Below, piece by piece: positions 14,501 to 32,594 of a DNA stretch of 64,000 nucleotides (its first letter is position 1; each line of letters opens with the position of its first letter). Source of the stretch: Myxocyprinus asiaticus (taxonomy: Eukaryota; Chordata; Actinopteri; Cypriniformes; Catostomidae). The stretch is from positions 36,847,501-36,911,500 of the forward strand of contig NC_059365.1 in NCBI RefSeq assembly GCF_019703515.2, in the 5' to 3' direction. The position numbers and the translations under genes are program-made. The notes below the pieces were generated by a model that saw nothing but the letters and a program-made list of their open reading frames with translations, was not told where the DNA came from and searched no databases.

Positions 14501-14977
14501 CTAGAGATATATGGGTGCGTCTGATGCAATTTAAGATTTTGCAAAGATTCTATTGGACCCCCTCTAGATTGTATAGGCTTGGTCTTAAAGACATACCTAC
14601 CTGCTGGTGATGCCACTCAGAAGACGGGGGCACAACCCATGTTTTTTGGGATGTGGTTAGATCCAAGAATTTTGGTTGAGGGTCCAGAGCTTTATGTGTG
14701 ACATTTAATTTTGCCCCAGACTGGTATTTTGGGTGATGGGGCAGTCCTGAATATAGGAGATAAATATATAAAAAGCTGGGTCCTAACCAGTGTGATGATT
14801 GGCAGACAGGTAATCCTCAGGGGATGGAAGTCAACTGATGTGCCCACATTTCATGAGTGGTGCACCGAGTTGGGTAAAGTGGCAGCATTTGAGGAGATGA
14901 CTTCCAGACGGCTGGGTAATCTGGCAATTTATGGCAGGAAATGGGGCAGTTATTTGTCTCATTTGGAAGGCTCCTAG
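11539..14977 (+). pseudogene. ORF2 fragment of LINE copy 2
   Basis: Broken open segments are visible: 11539-11790 (endonuclease start, whose first residues come from the copy-1 tail), 11783-12256 (rest of endonuclease with LGGDFNLLMDSVLD), 12406-12606, 12645-12986 (LPTGKAPGPDGFATEFF), 12919-13188, 13253-13921 (post-YADD palm and thumb), 13896-14126 and 14711-14977 (C-terminal). The catalytic Tyr of YADD is Asp here (LDADDILLF, about 13350), an additional inactivating change. Confidence 0.82.
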
Positions 14978-15188
14978 CGAGGGGCAGTGGAGGGAGACAA
15001 TTTTTTTATTGGTGTGTTTATTTTAACATATTTGTGGAATTTTGTCTTTTTTTTGTATTTCTATTTGTGTGTCTATTTATGTGTGTGTATGGTGTGGGGG
15101 GGTTATAAGTTGATTCCGTATAGATAATTCTGTTGTTAAATCTATTCTTGTTTTTGTTGGAATCAATAAAAAAAAAATTCATAACAAA
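11556..15188 (+). mobile_element. L1-type LINE copy 2, 5'-truncated, in direct tandem with copy 1
   Basis: Directly after the tail of copy 1 the sequence restarts inside ORF2 at aagaaatatgatatagtgtt, equivalent to position 7630 of copy 1. It runs to its own tail at about 15160-15188 (ggaatcaataaaaaaaaaat). It shares the endonuclease, the reverse transcriptase (ISLDTEKAF, GTRQGCPLSPLLF and ADD in LDADDILLF, where copy 1 has YADD) and the C-terminal region. It has its own frameshifts and several internal deletions, for example near 12180, 12370 and 14320. The copies differ at many positions. Both lie inside one pair of 16-bp target duplications. Confidence 0.87.
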
Positions 15189-15204
15189 AAGAATGAACAA
15201 AGTG
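15189..15204. repeat. Right target-site duplication of the tandem LINE insertion
   Basis: This is the second copy of aagaatgaacaaagtg (see 3936-3951), directly after the A-rich tail of LINE copy 2. Confidence 0.85.
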
Positions 15205-23037
<7,833 letters not shown>

Positions 23038-23438
23038 GGTGTTTGCAGGTAAATATGTTGAGTTGTAATTAAACTGAAGGCAGTATATCCGCTCGCCCCA
23101 ATGAACAGCGCTTTCAGTGTGAACCACTAGAACAAACACAAACGACGACTGAATTATACGTCACTTCCGGTACAATAAAATTTCTCTATGTATTTATTGT
23201 CTAAATTCTTATGTGAAGTAGTTTTAATATTACATTTAAAATTAATAACATGTTTTACTGCAAGATTTTGTTTTAAAACTTTTGTTTATTTGGAAAGACA
23301 TAACAAGTGTTTCCGATGACGTATATTGAACGGCGTGTGGCCGCTTTTTTCACTCACGTGGGTCCGATGTTTTTAAAGGTTGTAGTAACTAAAGAGTTGT
23401 AACTGTTATTGTAACACTGATAAATAATTTCTATAACA
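23038..23438. promoter_or_regulatory. Divergent promoter interval between polr2b and noa1
   Basis: Only 401 bp separate the RPB2 start codon (minus) from the NOA1-like start codon (plus). The interval has housekeeping-type motifs: an ETS-type acttccgg at 23163-23170, preceded by tacgtca; tgacgta around 23317; a CACGTG E-box in actcacgtgggt at about 23352-23363. No TATA box is obvious. Head-to-head pairing of POLR2B and NOA1 also exists in other vertebrates. The noa1 side now leads into a broken gene, so selection may maintain only the polr2b direction. Confidence 0.65.
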
Positions 23439-24302
23439 ATGTACAAGGTTTTAGGAGCACCGATATTACAATTCTATTCTCGTAAGTGCTTAAAACATGT
23501 TTCAGTTTCAAGAGTGCAGCTGTCAAGGGGATATCAAGAGATGTTTCCACGGTCACTTGTTTCTAGGTTGATATCAAAGGACTCGACAACCCACCTGAGC
23601 AAAAAAAAAAAAAAAAAAAAAAAACTGCCATCCACTGTTACAGATCATCCAGAGGTGGGGTGTCTTGAGATGTTACAGCACTGATAAATGAGCTCAGATA
23701 TCATCATTAAATCAACTTCAGGATAAGTCACCCTCAGATTACACATTAGTGGAGCCACAGAAATAAGAGAAATTTGTGTTCTTGGACTTTGATGAACCAG
23801 TGGACAATATATATGATAAACTACCTCACCATCTTCATTTACACTAGCCTAGGAATACTTCAGTGCATACAAAGACTGACACTGACATGCATCAAAGAGG
23901 ACTGGAAATGCAACTGAAGCATTTAAAGCGCTCTACAAAGTCTGGATTGGAGGAAGATTCATTGATTGAGTTCCATGATGAAGGGTTTCCATTGGAGGGG
24001 CACACCAAATCAAAGAGAGTTAGAAGGCAACAAAAGATTTATGGTACTCCTGATGTGGAAATGTCAGTCAGTGATACCTGTTGTTCTGGTTGTGGTGCCC
24101 TAATGCATTGCGCTGACCCTGAAATCCCAGGTTACTTGCCGAGCGAGAAATATAAAGTATTCGTTGAGGAAGATAAACTGAAAAGGGCAATATGTCAATG
24201 ATGCTTCTTGATTAATCACCATCAGAAGGCATTGAACATCATTATGTCCAAAGAGGAGTACAGAGCAATTGTCAGGAGATTTAAATCAGAGAAGGCTTTG
24301 AA

Positions 24303-24820
24303 TGAACATTACATTTATATAGCACTTTTCTGACACTACACTCAAAGCACTTTGCACAGTGAACAGGGGACTCTCCTCAGTCACCACCAGTATGCAGCAT
24401 CCACCTGGAAGATGCAACAGCAGCCATAATGTGCCAGTACACTCACCAGCTATTGGTGGAGAGGAGAGAGTGGAGTTATTGAGCCAATTAATGGATGGGG
24501 ATTATTAGGAAGCCATGAGTTATAAGGGCCAATGGGGGGAATTTGGAATTTTTAATGATCACAGAGAGTCAGGACCTTGGTTTAACACCTCATCCAAAGG
24601 ACAGTGCCTTTTTACAGTATAGTGTCCCCATCACTGTACTGGGGCATTGAGACCCACACAGACCACCAGGTGAGCACCCCCTGCTTGTCCCCTAATACCT
24701 CTTCTAGCAGCAACCTTAGTTTTCCCCAAGAGGTCTCCCATCCAGGTACTGACCAGGCTCAACCCTGCTTAGTTTCAGTGAGCAACCAGTCTTGAACTAT
24801 AGGGTGATATGGTGCTGTTG
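24303..24820 (-). mobile_element. 5S rRNA-derived SINE (SINE3-like) inside noa1 exon 1
   Basis: Read on the minus strand, the right end begins with a 5S-rRNA-like head. On the plus strand its reverse complement is visible as ggtctcccatccaggtactg, accaggctcaaccctgctta and agggtgatatggtgctg, covering the 5S internal promoter region. The other end (acatttatatagcacttttc) is a LINE-like tail common in fish repeats. NOA1 coding sequence is recognisable on both sides (SEKAL on the left, VDLLDIPDSI on the right), so this is an insertion into a coding exon. It is not a 5S gene, because only about the first 90 nt of 5S are matched and with many changes. Confidence 0.8.
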
Positions 24821-25261
24821 ATTGTTGATCTTCTTGATATTCCAGACTCCATCATTTCAGATCTTCCAGAGCTTGTTGGGAAAAATAAGACATTGTGATC
24901 TTAGGAAATAAAATAGACTTGCTGCCTGGAGATGCACAGAATTACCTGCAACGTATCAGGCATCAGCTGTGCCATACTGTGCCAGCATGGGTATTTCTAC
25001 CAATAATGCTAAAGATATCCACTTTATCAGTGCCAAAACAGGATATGGTAAAGAAAACCTAATATCAACATTACAGGCAACCTGGAAGTACAAGAGAAAT
25101 GTGTATTTGGTCGGGATGGCCAATGCTGGGAAATCCACACTGTTCAGCACGCTGCTAAAGTTGGATTATTGCAAGTCCAGAGCTTCAGATGTGATCCACA
25201 AAGCTATTATATCTCCATGGCCTGGTGAGACCTTGTATTCATTGTTCAGGAATTATACTCA

Positions 25262-25705
25262 ATGCTGGGTAGTAATGGATTACATTTATTCTTGAATAAA
25301 AATTTTATAATGTGCATAATCAGATTACAGTTATATGGATTACATGATTATATTATTGATTACATTACCAATCAGCCACTGGCATTAGACTAACAAGTGT
25401 TTAATTTACTGATTTCAGAGCTGGAAAATAAAAATTCAAGTCCCTTTTCCTAATTCCCTAAATAAAAACAATTCTCTTAAAATTTAAATTACAAGCATGT
25501 TCTCAATGTAACAAATAGCAAGTTTCTGTTTGATGCTATGTTTACTAATATTTTAATGAAAGGAGTGTTAACTGGTAGCCTACTGAATACATATAACATT
25601 TATGATTAGATTTTAATCTAAAGATTACATTACTGAATACAATTTAAGACGTGTAATGCGTAATCAGTACTGGATTACATTTCAGAAGTAATCTACCCAG
25701 CACTG
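25262..25705. repeat. Fold-back hAT-like MITE (GATTAC-rich)
   Basis: The left end has atgctgggtagtaatggatt and the right end has agtaatctacccagcactga, inverted counterparts. The interior is AT-rich with gattac and gtaatc words. It lies in noa1 intron 1, immediately after the exon 1 donor. Similar material is at 1-240 and 60645-61145. Confidence 0.65.
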
Positions 25706-25968
25706 ATTAGCTATACTGGCCTTAAAAAACAGACATCATGTATAATTAATATATGTAGCCTAATGGACAAAAGCAATCTTAGCTTAGCCAAGATTTATCC
25801 TGTCCTATTTATTACATTATTGACAAAATACCTGGTATCCTGTTTCACATTACAACAATACACAAAGTTTGGACACATTTGACTGAACTTGTATTTAAAT
25901 ATATTAATTTATTTCTAAAATTTTAATAAAAACTTTTTTTTTTTTTTTTTTTACTGGTGTACAATATA

Positions 25969-27167
25969 CACTGAAGAGGCAAAACATTATGACCACCTGC
26001 CTAATGTGCTGTTGGTCCTCAGCGTGCCGCCAAAACAGCGCCGATCCACCAAGGCATGGACTCTGCAAGACCCCTGAAGGTGTCCTGTGGTATCTGGCAC
26101 CAAGACATTAGCAGCAGATCCTTCAAGTCCTGTAAATTCTGTGGTGGAGCTGCCATGGATCGGACTTGTTGTTCCAGCACATCCCACAGTCGGATAGAGA
26201 TCTGGAGAATTGGTAGGCCAATTCTTTATCATGTTCCTCTAACCATTCCCGAACAATGTGTGCAGTATGGCAGGGCGCATTATCCTGCTGAAAGAGGCCA
26301 CTGCCATCAGGGAGTACCATTGCCATGATGGGGTGTACCTGGTCTGCAATGATGTTTAGGTAGGTGGCACATGTCAAATTGATGTCCACATGAATGGCCG
26401 GACCCAGGGTTTCTCAGCAGAACATTGCCCAGAGCTTCACACTCCCTCCACCGGCTTGTCGTCTTCCCACAGTGCATCCTGGTTCCATCACTTCCCTAGG
26501 TAAACGGCACACACGTACACGGCCATCCACGTGATGTAAAAGAAAACAGGACTCGTCGGACCAAGCAACCTTCTTCCACTGCTCCAAGGTCCAGTTCTGA
26601 TGCTTGCGTGCCTATTATAGGCACTTTTGTCGGTGGACAGGGGTCATCGTGGGCACTCTGACTGGTCTGCGGCTACACAGCCCCATACACAGCAGGGTTG
26701 CGATGCACTGTGTGTTGTGACACATTCCTCCCATCACCATTATTACAATTTTCTGTGACTTGTGCCACAGTAGACCTTCTGTCGGTTCAGACCAGACGGG
26801 ATAGCCTTTGTTGCCCTCGAGCATCGATGAACACCCTGTCGCCCAACACCCTGTTGCCGGTTTGTTGTTTGTCCCTCCTCGGACCACTGTCGGTAGGTAC
26901 TCACCACTGCTGACCAGGAGCACCCCTCAAGCCTTCCGTTTTAGAGATGCTCTGACCCAGTCGTCTGGCCATAACAATTTGGCCCTTTTCAAAGTCGCTC
27001 AGGTCTTTACTCCTGCCCATTTCTCCTGCATTCAGCACGTTGACTATGAGAACTGATTGTTCGTTTGCCATCTAATCTACCCAGACCTTGGCATGTGGCC
27101 TTGTTAGAAGATGATCAGTGTTATTTGCTTCACCTGTGAGTGGTCATAATGTTTTGGCTCATCGGTG
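25969..27167 (-). mobile_element. Tc1/mariner element D, minus orientation, inactive
   Basis: The element is bounded by TA at 25967-25968 and 27168-27169, with short terminal inverted repeats: left cactgaagaggcaaaacatt, right aatgttttggctcatcggtg. At 1199 bp it is like element E in size. The transposase reads on the minus strand and is broken. It lies in noa1 intron 1. A run of about 20 T precedes it. Confidence 0.88.
25990..27080 (-). pseudogene. Degenerate Tc1 transposase of element D
   Basis: On the minus strand, segment 26123-26389 has FQQDNAPCHTAHIVREWLEE, the second catalytic Asp region of a Tc1 transposase, then a frameshift before the [18 protein letters not shown] motif, which survives partly as NSPDL near 26000. 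An upstream segment (26615-26923) is out of frame, and about 27030-27060 shows the first residues of a truncated DNA-binding domain. Multiple frameshifts make it inactive. Confidence 0.75.
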
Positions 27168-27557
27168 TATTATTGGCTGATAACTGAAAAAAACAGAAAT
27201 ATAATTATCGCACCAGTAGTGGAATGACTGCTGATATTTCTGCCGATAATTTTTTACGCTTTAGCTAGTAGTTTTTAATAAATTAGCTTGAAGCTCCAGT
27301 ATAAAGTTTAAAACCTAAAAAGTCAAAGTATCTTGTATCGGTATCGACCACAATGGGCTGTGAATTATTGGTTATCGTTTTTGGTCCAGAAAGTTTTGTT
27401 TTTCATGATCTTAAAGACCTTTTTAACTAAAGTCTTATGCTTAAATGCCTGAAACAAGTCTTGTAGACCTATTATTAATAGTATCTACATATTAATTTAT
27501 TTACAATACTAAATTTTGAAATTTAAAAAACATAATTTTTTAAGGGTGCACCATATA

Positions 27558-27996
27558 GGGGGTCTGGGTAGCTCAGCGAGTATTGACGCTGACTACCACC
27601 CCTGGAGTCACGAGTTCGAGTCCAGGGCATGCTGAGTGACTCCAGCCAGGTCTCCTAAGCAAGCAAATTGGCCCGGTTGCTAGGGAGGGTAGAGTCACAT
27701 GGGGTAACCTCCCTGTGGTCGCTATAATGTGTGGTTCTCGTGGGACACGTGGTGAGTTGTGCGTGGATGCCGCGGAGAATAGCATGGGCTTCCACAAGCG
27801 CTGCGTCTCCACGGTAATGTGCTCAGCAAGCCACGTGATAAGATGCGCGGATTGACAGTCTCAGATGCGGAGGCAACTGAGATTCGTCCTCCGCCACCCG
27901 GATTGAGGCGAGTCACTACGCCACCACGAGGAGTTACAGCACACTGGGAACTGGGCATTCCAAATTGGGGAGAAAAGGGGAGGGGGGAAAAAAAGA
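27558..27996 (+). mobile_element. tRNA-derived SINE, copy 1 (noa1 intron 1)
   Basis: The tRNA-like head has an A-box-like tgggtagctcagcgag and a B-box-like gagttcgagtccagg. It is followed by a long tRNA-unrelated body (tggcccggttgctagggagg, aagccacgtgataagatgcg) and a tail ending ttccaaattggggagaaaag. A 12-bp target duplication gtgcaccatata flanks it at 27546-27557 and 27997-28008. The host site is itself a dispersed repeat containing gccgatatattattggcc. A second copy is at 29829-30289. The layout resembles cyprinid tRNA-SINEs of the HAmo or V-SINE type; the exact family is uncertain. Confidence 0.85.
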
Positions 27997-28008
27997 GTGC
28001 ACCATATA

Positions 28009-28431
28009 TCTGCGGCCGATATATTATTGGCCGATAACAGGAAAAATCCAAATATTATTATCGCACTAATGGCAGAATTACCACTGATAGTAGTTTTTCA
28101 TTAATTAGCTAGCAGCTCCAGTTTAAAAGGTTAAAATTTAAAAAGTAAAACTAATGACTTAATTAATGACTTTATTTTTATCCTAAAATTCACAAAATAG
28201 TAATAATAAAGAATGGGTCCAAACGTTTGTCTGGTATTGTATTATAGAAGACTATTTCAAGCCACTAAAATGAGAACAAAGAGCTCTTTATTTACTGTGC
28301 TTGACACTTTATTTTAGTCATTAAGGAATGTATTGTGCATTCCTGGATGACTAAGCCCTTCAAAGCTACAATGTTGCTGACACAGTAACTTAAACTCTAG
28401 AAAAAACATACTCCTCCCTTTGTAAGTCTAG
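28009..28431. other. noa1 intron 1, 3' part
   Basis: This AT-rich stretch begins with the remainder of the repeat that hosts the SINE (tattattggccgataacag, also seen near 27168-27185). No coding exon until the acceptor tctag before 28432. Confidence 0.5.
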
Positions 28432-28592
28432 GAACAGCATTAAACCTTCTGAAGTTCCCCATCATAAACCCAACCCCCTACCACTCAGGAGGGCGGAAAG
28501 ACTGAAACGGGCGTCTCTTCTGACAGAGGAAGACATGAGTCCTCAGGAGATAAGGAGAATCAAACAGTTCAGCAAGCAAGGGTTCTTGGTTG

Positions 28593-29211
28593 GTGAGTTT
28601 TTATTTATTTTTACTTTTGCTGTTCTTTCGATTTTATTGAGAGTATTATAGAGAAGACCCGAAATGATGGGGAGAGGGGGAATGGAATCGGGAAATGTTG
28701 CAAGTTTGATTCGAACTAGCAAAACTTGCATAAGCACTACAGCTTAACATGCCAGAGCATCTGCTTTAACTGCTAGAGAAGACCATGGCTCCGACAAGAG
28801 TTAGTGGTGGGACTAAAGTTTTAGGCAGATGAACTTCTGGTTATGGCTTTAAATGTTCATGGCAGGAGAATATAACTTTACACAGACAAATTGTATCGCC
28901 CTAGTCTTATGTTAACTTGTATAATGTGTAAGTCTTGTGGCTTTGTGTATTATAACATTTATCCCAGTGCAATGACTTGCCCCAAAGAATTCTATTGTAA
29001 GTGCATTGCTGTAAACACAAACTATTTTCTGTGATAAATGACAGCATGTCAAAGATGCTTTCCATAGATTAAACTGTATTTATCCTGGAACATTATTTTA
29101 AAATAACACATGATTCAGGGACATACAGTATGTTTCCAAGTCAATGAATATATGTTATAATTTTAAATGTGTTATGGAGTCAACGTTCAAATTTTTAATC
29201 TGGTATTTTAG
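28593..29211. other. noa1 intron 2
   Basis: I see no repeat end or gene here. GT donor at 28593 and AG acceptor before 29212. Confidence 0.5.
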
Positions 29212-29828
29212 GTCACATTGGGAGGACATTCCGAGCAGATCAGTCACACAAGAAAGCCCTTGTAAAGTTTGATCCTGACAGTCTGAGCTTTGGAGAAAAC
29301 CCAGAGGACGACAACAAACAGAATCTGTCTGCAGACTCCACCACAGACGCAGAGCTTACCTACAATGAAACCAAAGATGCACGCTGGTTCTATGACACCC
29401 CAGGCATTATGAAAGATTGTGGTGTGAGTCTCCATTTTCAAACTAGGGTTCGTACAAGGTCCTTGAAGTATTTGAATTTGGCTTTTTCAAATTTAAAACC
29501 CTTGACAATAGCCACTTTTACCAAGAGGTGCTTAAAAAGTGCTTGAATTATAGAAAATCGTTAAATACGTTGCTTAAATAATTTAATACATTAAATGTAT
29601 TTATTTATTTTCGTAATAACCGCCAAAAGCGAAGTGCATTTTAAGGGAGCACACTACAACTGCACATCAATTTAGGCATGAATGAACCAAGAATTGTTAC
29701 TGTGAGAATGTGTAGTTAAAGATGCACATTGAGATATGTTGTATTGTAATAAGTGGTGTTTTATGAAAATAAATTAACTGAATTATTACAATATTTTTAT
29801 TTAAAATTAACAAATAAAGAATTTGTTT

Positions 29829-30289
29829 GGCCTGGGTAGCTCAGTTGTAAAATACGCTGGCTACCACCCCTGGAGTTCGCTAGTTCGCTAGTTCGAATCC
29901 CAGGGCGTGCTGAGTGACTCCAGCCAGGTCTCCTAAGCAACCAAATTGGCCCGGTTGCTAGGGAGGGTAGAGTCACATGGGGTAACCTCCTCGTGGTCGC
30001 TATAATGTGGTTTGTTCTCGGTTTGGCGCATGGTGAATTGAGCGCGGATGCCGCGGTGGATGGCGCGAAGCCTCCACACGCGCTATGTCTCCGTGGCAAT
30101 GCGCTCAACAAGCCACGTGATAAGATGCGCGGGTTGACTGTCTCAGACAAGGAGGCAACTGGGATTCGTCCTCCGCCACCCAGACTGAGGCGAATCACTA
30201 TGCAACCACGAGGACTTAAAGCGCATTGGGAATTGGGCATTCCAAATTGGGAGAAAAAGGGGAAAAATCCCCAAAAAAAACAAAAAACA
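29829..30289 (+). mobile_element. tRNA-derived SINE, copy 2 (noa1 intron 3)
   Basis: This is the same family as 27558-27996: tgggtagctcagttgtaaaa head, ccaggtctcctaagcaacca body and gggcattccaaattgggaga tail with A-rich end. It is flanked by a 9-bp duplication aatttgttt at 29820-29828 and 30290-30298. The B-box area has a small local expansion, gttcgctagttcgctagttc, so the promoter of this copy is altered. Confidence 0.85.
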
Positions 30290-30660
30290 AATTTGTTTTA
30301 ATGACATCTCGAGCATAGTCCTTGAAAACAAATAGAAATGTGCTTGAAAAGTCCTTGAAAAGTCCTTGAAAGTCCTTGAATTTAACTTTGAAGCATCTGT
30401 ACGAACCCTGAACTATGTATACTCGCTACACTTTGATTTTGTGTATAATTATGGTTCATGTGCCACAGAGGGTTCTGATCTAAATGTCACTTTACGGCCA
30501 AGTTCTCAGCCTGCTAAATGAACAGGAAGTGAAGCTAGTGGTTCCCACACAGGCCATTACACTGAGAACGTTTGTAATGAAATCCGGTATGGTCTTATTT
30601 TTAGAAGCTTTGGCACGCATTGATTACTTGGAGGTAAGTGTCTATTGAACACTTACAGTA

Positions 30661-31180
30661 CTGTGTAAAAGTCTTAGGCACCTAAGATGTTTCACAAAAA
30701 CATTTGTCTTAAGATGGTTATTTATATCTTCAGCTTTAGTGTGTCAATTGGAAATATAAATTTTATACTCCCAAACATTTCTTTTGCAAATAGAAAAGAA
30801 TAGAAGAACAGGGAGCCCTGCAACAGATGACATGGCCCCAGAGAGCCCCCCACTGAACATCAAGTCAGTCTGGGACTACACGAAGAGACAGAAGCAATAG
30901 AGACAGCCTAAATATATAGAAGAACTGTGGTGAATTCGCCAAGAAGCTTGGAACATCCTATCTGCCAACAACCAAGAAAAACTGTGTCCAGGTGTACCTA
31001 GGAGAATTGGGGCTGTTTTAAAGGCAAAGGTGGTCACACCGAATATTGATTTAGTTATTTTTCTGTTTACTGGACTTTGTATGACATTATTTGATTAATG
31101 AAAACTATTTATGTCATTATGTTTATAAGAAATCATCACTTTGAAAGTTTTTTGAAAGTGCCTAAATCTTTTTTGCACAG
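30661..31180. mobile_element. TA-flanked MITE (about 0.5 kb), copy 1
   Basis: The element starts ctgtgtaaaagtcttaggca and ends tcttttttgcacag, bounded by TA at 30659-30660 and 31181-31182. The interior has ctatctgccaacaaccaaga and tgtgtccaggtgtacctagg, present in reverse complement in copy 2 at 48843-49341. No open frame. Tc1/mariner-type ends suggest a non-autonomous passenger. It lies in noa1 intron 4. Confidence 0.78.
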
Positions 31181-31764
31181 TACTGTATGTGCATGCATTT
31201 TGCTGTTTCAGTATTGAACCAGTATGGCTTTCAATTTTATGTAATTGTCATAAGGGGAAAAGCTCATGTTGGTTAACAGTTCTTGCCTCGTCTCAAGTCC
31301 CGGTTCATATCACCAGTTTGGATAAAGCTGATGCGATCTACCAGAAGCATGCTGGGAATATCCTTCTTGCAGTACATTTACTGTAGGTATATCATAGACA
31401 CACACACAAGGCTGTCATCCATAGAAGCTTAACACTGGTATCTTCCCTAGAGTTAAATAAAAGTTTTTTGGGAGCAAATGTTGTGAAATGATACTTTTAC
31501 AATACCAATACAATGAATAGTTTCACTGTTATAAATGATGTATTGGCCCCAACAAGGTCCCATCAGATGACGAGGAGCGCATGAAAATTTTTCCACCACT
31601 TGTTTCACAAGACTTTAAACTCAAGGGGCAGGGCTGCAACACAGCAATTACTGATATTAAAATTTCATCAGCAGGTAATTTGTGGAAGTGAACTCGCTAT
31701 GTTTTTAATCAACTTACAAATTCGTACAAATCCTTTGAACTTTTGCTGCCAGTTTTCCAGGTTT

Positions 31765-32085
31765 GTACAGTTGCAAGGCTGCGGTCTCTGACGCATTCTG
31801 CCTGTCAATCATTTTGTACATTCTCTTGTATTGTAATGTAGTTGCAGCGAATTATTAAGGCTTAATGCCATTTTTATGCCATGTTGTTCATAACAGATGT
31901 CAATTGAGGGCACTATTTTGCTGCTGTTGTTTTTGACACCTTCTGCTCATTGTCGGTCTCTAGAAAGCTCAATTGTTATCTTTGGAGGGCAGTGTTTTAG
32001 AAAGAGGGGGCGTGGCTAATCCTATGATTCAGCTTGTGGAAATTCCAGAATGGCTAAAATCGCTTACAGCACCTTTAATATATGC
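31765..32085. repeat. Dispersed repeat with a second copy at 47155-47425
   Basis: Shared words include ctgcctgtcaatcatttt, gagggcactattttgctgct (gagggcgctattttgctact in the other copy) and ttccagaa near the end. The repeat is non-coding and lies in noa1 intron 6. Confidence 0.65.
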
Positions 32086-32594
32086 TGTAAATATATGTTC
32101 ATTGTTAATGCATTTGGTAATGTTAACAAATAGAACCTTATTGTAAAGTGTTACCTTATATTTATATTTAAATTAGATATAATTCTTCCATGAATTCAAT
32201 TAGCGAAAAACATGTCTAGAGTATTTTAAACCTGCAGATACCCTGATTTAACCCGTACGGGTCCTGTTCAGACCAAACGTATTCCAACCAGATGCATCGC
32301 AACGCAGAAGAACGTAGGTGTCTCGAGTCCGCTTTTGAAAAATGTTCTTTTTTTTTTAAATCTGAAATCTTGTCTAAAAAAGTGCAGCACTCCTGCACGA
32401 GACGCTGAAAAAAAAAACTTTTGAAGCGGCGCAATGGTCAACAACGTTTGTCTAGCGCATGTTTACATAGAGAAACAAAAGAAAAAGTGGGCAGACAGAA
32501 AAACACATTTGGCGTAAAACGCCCTTAAGACTTACTTTCTTCCGTAGAAAAGAAAAGATGTTAGGCAACATGTTAGACAGCCTCATTTCTGGGT

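Noticed and set aside
23863..24201. Separate 112-residue gene
   Set aside because: Its frame is the cysteine-rich part of noa1 exon 1 bounded by premature stops, not an independent gene.
24700..24820. Possible 5S rRNA gene
   Set aside because: Only part of the 5S sequence is matched, with many changes and an attached SINE body, so it is a retroelement head.
27560..27640. Possible tRNA gene (also 29829-29910 and 46236-46300)
   Set aside because: A-box and B-box words are present, but the full cloverleaf and 3' end are not; the sequence continues into SINE bodies with target duplications.
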